Below, in pieces: positions 7,910-15,289 of a stretch of 15,697 nucleotides of DNA. A program made the position numbers and the translations under genes. Source of the stretch: an uncultured Eubacteriales bacterium (GTDB lineage: Bacteria > Bacillota > Clostridia > Monoglobales > Monoglobaceae); assembly GCA_900542675.1 (NCBI GenBank), contig UQOT01000049.1, positions 1 through 15,697 on the forward strand, read 5' to 3'. Under the pieces are notes generated by a model. The model did no database searches. It was not told where the DNA came from and was given only the letters and a program-made list of their open reading frames with translations. The number at the start of each line of letters is the position of its first letter. Position 1 is the stretch's first letter.

Positions 7910-8923
7910 ATGCGCAGACTGAAAATTTTATGTGCGGTGTCGGTTATTGCAGCGTGTGCGGTTTTAACAGCGTCCTGCTCGGGCGTTGCGTCCGACAGGC
8001 GCATTGTCAGAATTTCACACTCGCAGTCTGAAACTCATCCTGATCATATCGGGCTTTTGGCTTTTGAAAAGTATATTGAGGACAGGCTGGGCGATAAGTA
8101 CGACGTTCAGATTTTCCCGAACGAAATTTTGGGCGCGTCGGTTAAGGCAATTGAGCTTGTGCAGACGGGTGCAATTGACTATGCTGTCGCGAGCACAGGA
8201 AATCTTGAGACATTCGATGATATATACCAGATATTCAGTATTCCTTATTTGTTTGATAGTGAGGAAAGCTATCACCGCATTATGGAGAATGAAGAGCTGA
8301 TGCGCGGAATTTTCACTGCGACTGACGCATCGGGATTTGAGGCAGTTACATGGCTTGATGCGGGAATACGTAATTTTTACGCGACAAAGCCGATACGCAC
8401 ACCTGACGACCTTCGCGGCAAAAAGATTAGAGTTCAGCAGAGCCCGACCAATGTTAAAATGATGGAGGCGTTCGGTGCGTCGGCAACACCGATGAGCTTC
8501 GGCGAGGTATATACGGCAATTCAGCAGGGCGTTATTGACGGTGCGGAGAACAACGAGCTTGCGCTCACCAACAACAAACACGGCGAGGTCGCAAAGTATT
8601 ATACCTACAATGAACATCAGATGGTTCCCGATATGCTCATAGCAAATCTAAAATTCTTAAATGACCTTCCCGAGGACGAGCGCAGGGTGTTTGACGAGGC
8701 AGCCGAAATCTGTAATGAGGTTGAGCGGGAAAGCTGGGCGGAGCAGGTTGAGGCGGCAAGACAAACCGCAGCCGATATGGGTGTTGAATTTATAGAAGCC
8801 GACACCGAGGCATTCAGAGAAAAAGTCCTCCCGCTGCATAAAGAGATATTGGAGGGAAATCCGCGTCTTACACTGATTTACGACGAAATTATGAAATCAG
8901 AGCAGAAAGAGGAGGTAGAATAA
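7910..8923 (+). CDS. dctP: TRAP transporter substrate-binding lipoprotein (DctP family)
   Basis: Extracytoplasmic solute receptor that delivers an organic acid to the DctQM membrane pair for sodium-driven uptake. The 337-residue precursor has a lipoprotein signal peptide: MRRLK, a hydrophobic stretch (7-20), then LTASC with C23 as the lipid-modified residue. This suits a Gram-positive surface receptor. The mature part has the DctP fold, including the conserved arginine R174 in GKKIRVQQS, which pairs with the ligand carboxylate in this family, and QQGVIDGAENN (205-215). The start is ATG 7910, with GGAGG (7900-7904) five bases upstream; the in-frame ATG at 7898 overlaps that site. The stop directly abuts dctQ. 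AENN followed by HGEVAKYY recalls hexuronate-type receptors, and the neighbouring xylulokinase also hints at a sugar acid, but the ligand is inference only. Confidence 0.92.
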   Translation: MRRLKILCAVSVIAACAVLTASCSGVASDRRIVRISHSQSETHPDHIGLLAFEKYIEDRLGDKYDVQIFPNEILGASVKAIELVQTGAIDYAVASTGNLETFDDIYQIFSIPYLFDSEESYHRIMENEELMRGIFTATDASGFEAVTWLDAGIRNFYATKPIRTPDDLRGKKIRVQQSPTNVKMMEAFGASATPMSFGEVYTAIQQGVIDGAENNELALTNNKHGEVAKYYTYNEHQMVPDMLIANLKFLNDLPEDERRVFDEAAEICNEVERESWAEQVEAARQTAADMGVEFIEADTEAFREKVLPLHKEILEGNPRLTLIYDEIMKSEQKEEVE

Positions 8924-9403
8924 ATGCTTACAATGCTGAAAGTTAAGAAGTATCTGATAAAAGCTCTTGAAGTCATATGCGTATTGTTTTTTATATTTAT
9001 TACAATAGTAGGCACATATCAGATAGTGTCAAGGTATGTGTTTAATTCGCCGAGTACGGTTTCAGAAGAGCTTTTGACGTACTCGTTCACGTGGCTTGCA
9101 CTGCTTGCTGCGGCGCTTGTTTTCGGTAAGCGTGACCATATGCGTATGGGCTTTTTTGCGGACAAATTAAGTCCCAAAAGGCAAAAGGCGGTGAAAATTC
9201 TCTCTGAGCTCTTAGTGATACTTTTTGCTGTGCTCGTGATGATATACGGCGGAGTTTCGATAACTCGCCTTACTATGACTCAGGTTACCGCGTCACTCGG
9301 TCTGCCTATGGCAGCAATTTACGTGATTGTGCCGATTTGCGGTGTGCTTACCGTGATTTTTGAGGTAATAAATATCTGTACGATAATAGGGGGCGATGAG
9401 TGA
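8924..9403 (+). CDS. dctQ: TRAP transporter small permease subunit (DctQ family)
   Basis: Small integral membrane subunit that pairs with DctM. The 159-residue protein has four predicted membrane segments (about 12-34, 50-68, 92-110 and 128-153). The family signature SRYVFNSPSTVSEELLTYSFTW (36-57) continues to a charged HMR-type loop (70-75). The ATG directly follows the dctP stop codon, and AGGAGG (8910-8915), inside the end of dctP, is 8 bases upstream, indicating translational coupling. Its stop overlaps the start of dctM by one base. Confidence 0.92.
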   Translation: MLTMLKVKKYLIKALEVICVLFFIFITIVGTYQIVSRYVFNSPSTVSEELLTYSFTWLALLAAALVFGKRDHMRMGFFADKLSPKRQKAVKILSELLVILFAVLVMIYGGVSITRLTMTQVTASLGLPMAAIYVIVPICGVLTVIFEVINICTIIGGDE

Positions 9404-10710
9404 TGTCAATTGCAGCTCTTTCTGGAATAATTATTGCGGTGGTGCTTATTGCGCTTCTGTTGCTTGGCGTACCGATTTCAATTGCTATCGGAGTTTCGTC
9501 AATACTTGCGATTTTGCCGATAATGGACTTTGTTCCCGCAGTGCTGACAGGTGCGCAGAGACTGTTTTCGGGCATTTCCGTGTTTACACTTATCGCGATA
9601 CCGTTTTTTATTTTAGCGGGAAATATTATGAACCGCGGCGGAATTGCGACGAGACTTATTAATTTTGCAATGCTTCTGACCGGACGCGTTCCGGGCGCTC
9701 TTGCCCATACCAACGCGGTTGCGAATATGATGTTTGGCGCAATCTCAGGCTCGGGCGTTGCGTCGGCTTCGGCGATGGGTTCGATAATCGGTCCTATAGA
9801 GGAAAAGGAGGGGTATTCCGCCGAGTATTCGGCAGCGTCAAATATCGCAACAGCACCGACGGGGCTTTTAATCCCTCCGAGTAATGTGCTTATCACATAT
9901 TCGCTCGTCAGCGGCGGAACCTCTGTTGCCGCACTTTTTATGGCTGGATACGTGCCGGGTATACTTTGGGGTCTCGCGTGTATGGTAGTCGCTTTTGTTA
10001 TAGCGAAGCGATACGGCTACAGAAGCACAAACAGAGTTAATGTTAAAGATGCACTTAAAATAATATGGGACGCAGTGCCGAGCCTTTTGCTTATCGTTAT
10101 AGTAATCGGCGGAATAATTGCGGGAATATTTACGGCGACCGAAGGCTCTGTCGTCGCGGTGGTGTACAGCCTGATACTATCGCTGATTTACCGCACAATA
10201 AAGCTTTCGGATTTGCCTACAATCTTTCGTGAAAGCGCAGAGACGACAGGCATTATAGTATTCCTAATCGGTGTATCTGGAATTATGGCGTGGGTACTGG
10301 CGTTTACGGGAATTCCGGCGGCGATATCATCCGCGCTGCTCGGCATAAGCGACAATCCGATAATAATACTTCTTATTATTAACATTCTGTTGCTTGTAGT
10401 CGGAACATTTATGGATATCACGCCCGCAATACTGATATTCTCACCGATTTTCCTGCCGATTGTTACGAGCGACCTTATCGGTATGTCGTCGGTGCAGTTT
10501 GGAATAATGCTGGTGTTTAACCTTTGTATAGGCACAATAACTCCGCCTGTCGGAAATATTCTGTTTGTCGGCGTGCGTGTGGCAAAGACGACAATAGAAA
10601 AAGTAATAAAGCCGCTGCTGCCGTATTATGCCGTAATATTTATAGTATTGCTTATGGTGACATTCATTCCGGCAGTCTCAATGTTCCTGCCGCATTTGGT
10701 AGGATATTAA
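9403..10710 (+). CDS. dctM: TRAP transporter large permease subunit (DctM family)
   Basis: Large membrane subunit of the TRAP carrier that forms the translocation path for the substrate and sodium. The 435-residue protein has about a dozen hydrophobic segments. Family hallmarks are FFILAGNIMNRGGIATRL, an AISGSGVASASAMGSI stretch, the NIATAPTGLLIPPSN loop, GIFTATEGSVVAVVY in the middle and NLCIGTITPPVGN near the end. The chosen ATG forms a TGATG overlap with the dctQ stop, with AGGGGG (9388-9393) upstream; a GTG one codon earlier (9400) is a possible alternative. It is the last gene of the dctPQM operon. No clear T-run terminator follows; repeat copy B starts 48 bases after the stop. Confidence 0.93.
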   Translation: MSIAALSGIIIAVVLIALLLLGVPISIAIGVSSILAILPIMDFVPAVLTGAQRLFSGISVFTLIAIPFFILAGNIMNRGGIATRLINFAMLLTGRVPGALAHTNAVANMMFGAISGSGVASASAMGSIIGPIEEKEGYSAEYSAASNIATAPTGLLIPPSNVLITYSLVSGGTSVAALFMAGYVPGILWGLACMVVAFVIAKRYGYRSTNRVNVKDALKIIWDAVPSLLLIVIVIGGIIAGIFTATEGSVVAVVYSLILSLIYRTIKLSDLPTIFRESAETTGIIVFLIGVSGIMAWVLAFTGIPAAISSALLGISDNPIIILLIINILLLVVGTFMDITPAILIFSPIFLPIVTSDLIGMSSVQFGIMLVFNLCIGTITPPVGNILFVGVRVAKTTIEKVIKPLLPYYAVIFIVLLMVTFIPAVSMFLPHLVGY

Positions 10711-10758
10711 AATGATAGACATTTGAAAAACCAAGATAATTGTACAGTTTTGAAAAAA

Positions 10759-10949
10759 GTGTGTAGGGAACGACGACCGTGGCCACACACGCAGTGTGTG
10801 ATGGAAGGCATAGTATGCAATGCCTTTCAAATGAATACGCACCTCGGCGCTGTGTGCAAATTAACGATTGGCGGAAAAGTATGTTGGATTTACGTAAATC
10901 GTACGCGTGGCACGGAGCGCCGAGTCGGCGCTCCCTACTAATAGTTAGG
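10759..10949 (+). repeat. Copy B of the ~200-base non-coding repeat, MITE-like
   Basis: Plus-strand counterpart of the segment at 5961-6169 (minus). It begins 48 bases after the dctM stop. The ends are imperfect inverted repeats: GTAGGGAACGACGACC at the left, and GTAGGGAGCGCCGACT as the complement of the right end. Inside are several palindromes: CACACAC-gca-GTGTGTG (10784-10800), AAGGCAT-N8-ATGCCTT (10805-10826), GATTTACGTAAATC (10887-10900) and GGAGCGCCGA-g-TCGGCGCTCC (10914-10934). A 72-codon frame that crosses it is not conserved in copy A, so I treat it as non-coding. It fills most of the 406-base gap before the ATPase gene; the remainder is the ATPase promoter region. Confidence 0.8.
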
Positions 10950-11021
10950 TGAATATCATATGGATTGGCGATAACTTTACAGGCTGAACGGATATATTTT
11001 TAAATTTTTTCATATTTTTTG

Positions 11022-11050
11022 TTGACACGCGTAAGATTATATGGTATTAT
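11022..11050 (+). promoter_or_regulatory. Promoter of the metal-efflux ATPase
   Basis: A perfect -35 TTGACA (11022-11027), 17-base spacer and -10 TATTAT (11045-11050); an alternative TATAAT at 11048-11053 would give a 20-base spacer. The predicted transcription start is near 11057, directly before the palindromic operator. Confidence 0.75.
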
Positions 11051-11057
11051 AATTACA

Positions 11058-11081
11058 TCATATGAATGATTGTTCATATGA
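11058..11081. promoter_or_regulatory. ArsR/SmtB-type operator
   Basis: Perfect inverted repeat TCATATGAA-N6-TTCATATGA at the predicted transcription start of the P-type ATPase. The core TGAA-N6-TTCA within an ATAT context is the layout known for SmtB/CzrA-class operators. It is well placed to block RNA polymerase when apo-repressor is bound and to release it when metal binds. A candidate cognate repressor is at the right edge of the window. Confidence 0.8.
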
Positions 11082-11116
11082 TAATATATGAATTCGTTTT
11101 AGCAGGAGGCGATTTT

Positions 11117-13120
11117 GTGAGTAAGCATGAACATATGCATGAGCATGAGCATGAGCATAAGCACGGCTGCGGAGACGGCTGCTGCTGTCACGCTTTGGAC
11201 GATCTTGGACATGATCACGAACACAGTAACGAACACTGTCACAGACATGGCGGGATGTTCGCGTTTCTCGGCGAAAAGGGTGATTACATAAGACTCGTTT
11301 TGGGTGCACTGATATTTTTTGGAGTAATTATTTTTAAGGCTGTGTCGGGTACGGAGGAGTATAATTCGGTATCGCTCATATTATTTATTGCGGCGTACAT
11401 AATTCTCGGCGGTGATGTTGTTATACGTGCGGTGAAAAACATATTCCGCGGTGAGATATTTGATGAGAATTTCTTAATGTCTATCGCAACAATAGGCGCG
11501 TTTATTATAGGCGAGTATCCCGAGGCTGTCGGCGTTATGTTGTTCTTTAATATAGGTGAAATGTTTGAGGATATTGCGGTAAGCCGCAGCAAATCCGAGA
11601 TTATGAAGGCGGTTGATATGCGCCCGGAAACCGTGAACCTGATATCTGAAGGCGGCGATGTTGCTCAGGTTCGTGCGGAGGAAGCAAAAGTGGGCGATAT
11701 TATACTTATTCGCCCCGGTGACAGAATTCCGCTGGACGGTAAAATAATTGAGGGCGAGAGCCGCATAGACACGTCTCCGATTACTGGTGAGCCAGTGCCT
11801 GTCGGCGTTAAAGCGGGTGATGAGCTCTTATCCGGCTGCATAAATGAGAACGGCGTTATAAAGGTTAGTGTTACAAATCCGCTTGAGACTTCAATGGTAA
11901 GCAAGATACTTGATTCGGTTCAGAATGCCGCTGCCAACAAACCGAGGATTGATGCGTTTATCACAAGATTTGCGCGGATATATACTCCGATAGTTGTCGG
12001 AATTGCTATAATAACCGCAGTAGTTATACCGCTTGTAACACGGCAGGCGTTTTATCCGTGGATATATACAGCACTCAGCTTTTTGGTTATGAGCTGCCCG
12101 TGTGCCCTTGTGCTCAGCGTTCCGCTTGCGTTCTTCTGCGGTATAGGCGCCGGTTCAAAGCGCGGCATATTATTTAAGGGCGGCAGCGCAATGGAGGCTT
12201 TGGCAGCGGTGAAATCGGTTGCTATGGACAAGACGGGTACATTGACAAAGGGCACGTTTGAGGTGGAGAACATAATAACGGCGGACGGTATCAGCTCGGA
12301 CGAATTACTTGCGCTCTGTGCGGCGTGTGAGACGCGCTCGACTCATCCTATTGCCGTAAGTATAGTTGCGGCGGCTGCAAGACGCGGTCTTAGCATAAGC
12401 GCGGCAGAGGAAGTCAGTGAATTTTCGGGTAAGGGAATACGCGCGGTTGCAGACGGAAAAACAGTGCTCTGCGGCAGTCCGCGGCTTCTTAAAGAATACG
12501 GAGTTGAGCACAGCGAGGTCAGAACTGCGGGTACGGCTGTATATGTTGCGGCAGACGGAGAATATATAGGCGCTGTTGTTATAAGCGATGAGTTAAAGAG
12601 CGACGCGGCAGATGCCGTTAAAGCTCTTAAAGCGGCGGGTATATGCACGGCAATGCTTACGGGTGACAGTGAGCGCACAGCAAATATTATTGCCGAGTCG
12701 GCAGGGATTGACGAAGTACATTCGCGGCTTATGCCGGATCAGAAGCTCAGCGAGCTTCAAAGTATCCGCGAAAAGCACGGCAGAACAATGTTTGTGGGTG
12801 ACGGAATTAACGATGCGCCTGTTTTAGCCGGTGCCGACGTAGGTGCGGCTATGGGTAGCGGTGCAGATGCGGCGATTGAGGCGGCAGACGTTGTGTTTAT
12901 GAATTCAAGCGTTTCGGCTATACCTGCAGCTATAAAAATTGCGAAAAGAGCGACAGCGATTGCAAGAGAAAACGTGGTATTTGCCCTTGCGATAAAGATA
13001 GCGGTTATGATACTCGGGCTCAGCGGGATTTATTCTAATATGTGGCTTGCGGTATTCGCCGACACAGGCGTTGCATTTCTGTGCATATTAAATTCAATAC
13101 GTGTAAGACTCGGCAAGTAG
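11117..13120 (+). CDS. Heavy-metal P1B-type ATPase, Zn/Cd/Pb class, with His-rich N-terminus
   Basis: ATP-driven efflux pump for divalent soft metals in the cell membrane. The 667-residue protein begins with a metal-binding tail (residues 1-46, with 14 His and 5 Cys, including HEHEHEHKH and CCCH) instead of a folded HMA domain. P-type hallmarks follow: TGEP (223-226) in the actuator domain, the membrane CPC (327-329) in SCPCALVLS, the phosphorylated D371 in DKTGTLT, the HP motif (410-411), and GDGINDAP (561-568). D649 in WLAVFADTG near the last helix matches the conserved Asp of the ZntA/CadA group (P1B-2), so Zn, Cd or Pb is more likely than Cu. GTG 11117 is chosen because AGGAGG (11104-11109) is 7 bases upstream; the longer frame from ATG 11066 starts inside the operator. 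Transcription is probably controlled by an ArsR-type repressor at 11058-11081. zntA or cadA would be the usual names. Confidence 0.94.
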   Translation: MSKHEHMHEHEHEHKHGCGDGCCCHALDDLGHDHEHSNEHCHRHGGMFAFLGEKGDYIRLVLGALIFFGVIIFKAVSGTEEYNSVSLILFIAAYIILGGDVVIRAVKNIFRGEIFDENFLMSIATIGAFIIGEYPEAVGVMLFFNIGEMFEDIAVSRSKSEIMKAVDMRPETVNLISEGGDVAQVRAEEAKVGDIILIRPGDRIPLDGKIIEGESRIDTSPITGEPVPVGVKAGDELLSGCINENGVIKVSVTNPLETSMVSKILDSVQNAAANKPRIDAFITRFARIYTPIVVGIAIITAVVIPLVTRQAFYPWIYTALSFLVMSCPCALVLSVPLAFFCGIGAGSKRGILFKGGSAMEALAAVKSVAMDKTGTLTKGTFEVENIITADGISSDELLALCAACETRSTHPIAVSIVAAAARRGLSISAAEEVSEFSGKGIRAVADGKTVLCGSPRLLKEYGVEHSEVRTAGTAVYVAADGEYIGAVVISDELKSDAADAVKALKAAGICTAMLTGDSERTANIIAESAGIDEVHSRLMPDQKLSELQSIREKHGRTMFVGDGINDAPVLAGADVGAAMGSGADAAIEAADVVFMNSSVSAIPAAIKIAKRATAIARENVVFALAIKIAVMILGLSGIYSNMWLAVFADTGVAFLCILNSIRVRLGK

Positions 13121-13127
13121 AAAGATA

Positions 13128-13202
13128 CTCCGTTTTTTGTAAAATTTTTCTTGCATTTTGTTTATATGTATGATAAAATTTAAAGTAAATTAAAAAACGG
13201 AG
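13128..13202. repeat. Distant inverted repeat that includes the putP ribosome binding site
   Basis: CTCCGTTTTTT (13128-13138), just after the ATPase stop, is an exact 11-base complement of AAAAAACGGAG (13192-13202), which contains part of the putP Shine-Dalgarno sequence. In read-through RNA from the ATPase these arms could pair and hide the putP ribosome binding site. RNA started at putP's own promoter would lack the left arm. Confidence 0.5.
13151..13179 (+). promoter_or_regulatory. Promoter of putP
   Basis: A -35 TTGCAT (13151-13156), 17-base spacer and -10 TAAAAT (13174-13179), ending 30 bases before the putP start codon in the short gap after the ATPase gene. Confidence 0.65.
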
Positions 13203-13209
13203 GGTTAAA

Positions 13210-14757
13210 ATGGACTTAACTAAGGTTATAGAGCTAATTGTGTTCGGGCTGTATCTGTTGTTTATGCTCAGTATCGGCTTTGGCTTTATGAACAAGAACA
13301 ACACGTTGAACGATTATTTCTTGGGCGGCAGAGGACTTAATAAGTGGGTTGCCGCTATGTCGGCACAGGCTTCGGATATGAGCGGCTGGCTGCTGCTCGG
13401 ACTGCCCGGCACGGCGTATATCGTGTTCGGCGGCACGACGGAGGCTATTTGGACGGCTATCGGTCTTGCTATCGGTACATATTTAAATTGGCTGTTTGTT
13501 GCAAAGCGGCTCAGAAAGCAGACTGAGGTTTCAAATAACTCAATTACTATACCGGTTTACTTTGAGAACAGATTTGATGATAAGACGCATATCTTAAGAC
13601 TTGCGTCAGCGATATTTATAATGTTCTTTTTCCTCATCTATACTGCGTCTCAGTTTACAGCGGGCGCTAAGCTGCTTGAGGCGACGTTCGGTATACCGTA
13701 TGTATGGGGACTTATTATCGGCGCGGCAATTATTACAGCCTACACATTCACGGGCGGATTTAGCGCTGTTGCGTGGACAGATTTGGTTCAGGGCATAATT
13801 ATGTTCTTTGCAATTCTTATTGTGCCGTTCATAATTATTTACCAGCTTGGAGGATTTGAGAATGTATCAATCGGATTTAAGGGACTTGAGTCTGTTACGG
13901 GCGAGGTTTTCTCGTGGATACCTAAAAATTCGTTTGGCGGCGTGAACGCACTTCTGCTCATATCAAGCATCGGTTGGGGCCTCGGCTATTTTGGACAGCC
14001 GCATATCTTATCGAGGTTTATGGCGATTAAGTCGTCTAAGGAAATTCAACCCGCGCGTGTAATCGCTATGTTTTGGGTTATCGCAACTCTTGCGGCGGCT
14101 GTTGTTGTCGGTGCGCTCGGCAGACTGTTCTTTACGTCTGGTATTGCGCCTGCGAATTTCACCGAAATGGTAAACGGCGACAGCGAACAGGTGTTTATGC
14201 TGCTTATTCAGAGTATATTCGGTAACTCGGGTAATATTATTCTGACCGTTATAGCGGGACTGCTGCTCACTGCAATCCTTGCCGCAATTATGAGTACGGC
14301 AGATTCGCAGTTGCTTGTTACAGCATCGACTTTCGGAGAGGATATAATTCCGCTTGTAAGCAAGAAGGAACTCTCGAACAAGAAAATGGTTTCGATAAGC
14401 AGACTTGCCGTTGCCATTGTTGCTTTAATTGCGATTTTCATATCGCTTGACAGAAACAGTTCGGTATTTGACCTTGTTTCAATGGCGTGGGGCGGCTTCG
14501 GCGCGGCGTTCGGTCCGTGTATTTTGTTCTCGCTCTACTGGCGCAGAATGACGGCTCCCGCGGCTATTGCAGGCGTACTTATCGGCGGTATAGTTGATAT
14601 TGTATGGCACTATTTAAGCGGAGGCATATTTGATGTATACGAGCTTGTTCCGGCATTTGTCATTTCATCAATAGTGATAATTGTCGTAACGCTCCTGACT
14701 AAGTGCCCAGAGAATGTATCCGTACAGTATGACAACGCACAGAAAGCGGAAATATAG
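13210..14757 (+). CDS. putP: Sodium/proline symporter (PutP, SSS family)
   Basis: Secondary transporter that couples sodium entry to proline uptake for nutrition or osmotic adjustment. The 515-residue protein has the roughly 13 membrane segments of the sodium:solute symporter family. PutP-specific residues are visible: R41 in LGGRGLNKWV, then SAQASDMSGWLLLGLPG (51-67) with D56 and S58, which match sodium and substrate ligands D55 and S57 of the E. coli protein. S362 and T363 in IMSTADSQLL match the second sodium-site Ser/Thr pair. GGAGGG (13199-13204) lies five bases before the ATG. It has its own promoter and a strong terminator, so it is probably monocistronic despite following the ATPase. 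Another SSS substrate cannot be excluded, but the DMSGW block is characteristic of PutP. Confidence 0.92.
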   Translation: MDLTKVIELIVFGLYLLFMLSIGFGFMNKNNTLNDYFLGGRGLNKWVAAMSAQASDMSGWLLLGLPGTAYIVFGGTTEAIWTAIGLAIGTYLNWLFVAKRLRKQTEVSNNSITIPVYFENRFDDKTHILRLASAIFIMFFFLIYTASQFTAGAKLLEATFGIPYVWGLIIGAAIITAYTFTGGFSAVAWTDLVQGIIMFFAILIVPFIIIYQLGGFENVSIGFKGLESVTGEVFSWIPKNSFGGVNALLLISSIGWGLGYFGQPHILSRFMAIKSSKEIQPARVIAMFWVIATLAAAVVVGALGRLFFTSGIAPANFTEMVNGDSEQVFMLLIQSIFGNSGNIILTVIAGLLLTAILAAIMSTADSQLLVTASTFGEDIIPLVSKKELSNKKMVSISRLAVAIVALIAIFISLDRNSSVFDLVSMAWGGFGAAFGPCILFSLYWRRMTAPAAIAGVLIGGIVDIVWHYLSGGIFDVYELVPAFVISSIVIIVVTLLTKCPENVSVQYDNAQKAEI

Positions 14758-14771
14758 CAGAATTTAACGAT

Positions 14772-14800
14772 AAAAAGCTCCCTGTTTATGGGAGCTTTTT
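14772..14800. terminator. Strong bidirectional terminator after putP
   Basis: Stem AGCTCCC / GGGAGCT (14776-14782 and 14790-14796) extended by five A-T pairs. Five Ts follow on the plus strand and a matching T run on the minus strand. It lies 14 bases after the putP stop. Confidence 0.9.
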
Positions 14801-14835
14801 GTATGCAGTAAATACCATGGATAGATGATTAATAA

Positions 14836-15269
14836 GCGGCGGCACTGAAAAGCTATGGTAAAAAATTTGCCGAAAGTCACCGTTCACGGCAAAATAAATA
14901 CAATTCACGACATATAATTGTTTATCCCGACGGCGAATTTAAGCCGGATAACAGTATTTCAAGAGCCGGGGTGGCGGCAATACTTGCCCGTCTTGCAGAG
15001 GACTTCATTGAGAGCGCATCCTATACAAGTTCATTCCCCGATATAGTTGGCTATGAAGATAATACTTTCCGCCCGGAAGTGGATATTACAAGAGCCAAAG
15101 CGATAACTATTATAAACGTGTTATTGACAGAGTGCTCAATGAGATTTCCGTCAATAACTGCGTAGGGCGCGTATATGAAAACATATTTGCGGATGTAACA
15201 AAAAATCACTGGGCTTATTACAATGTAATAGAATCCGAAATCAAACATAACGCGAAGGATTTTCACTAA
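14836..15269 (+). pseudogene. Decayed fragment of an SLH-domain surface protein
   Basis: SLH (S-layer homology) modules tether proteins to secondary cell-wall polymer in many Firmicutes. From 14836 a frame without a proper start runs to a TAG at 15163-15165. It encodes an SLH repeat, VYPDGEFKPDNSISRAGVAA (from about 14923), then a second block GYEDNTFRPEVDITRAKAIT. The next part, RVIDRVLNE ... NIFADVTKNHWAYYNVIE, continues only in the -1 frame from 15117 to a TAA at 15267-15269. One base appears lost where IIN-RVIDRVL should be continuous. Between SSFPDI and VGYEDNTFRP the 40 or so residues that normally hold the W-x-x-x-AI helix are missing, so there is also an internal deletion. There is no ribosome binding site or signal peptide, and a stop lies directly upstream of the open stretch. 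This is a relic of a longer gene, not an expressed protein. Confidence 0.8.
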
Positions 15270-15289
15270 AAAGGCCTTTAGCATACGGA

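Noticed and set aside
9348..9896. Minus-strand frame of 182 codons opposite dctM
   Set aside because: It is a shadow of the hydrophobic dctM coding sequence; the plus-strand gene has clear family motifs and operon context.
10723..10941. 72-codon plus-strand frame across repeat copy B
   Set aside because: It has no ribosome binding site and is not conserved in copy A, where the insertion and substitutions break the frame.
11066..11116. Earlier in-frame ATG for the P-type ATPase at 11066
   Set aside because: It lies inside the palindromic operator next to the predicted transcription start and has no ribosome binding site. GTG 11117 has an ideal AGGAGG seven bases upstream.
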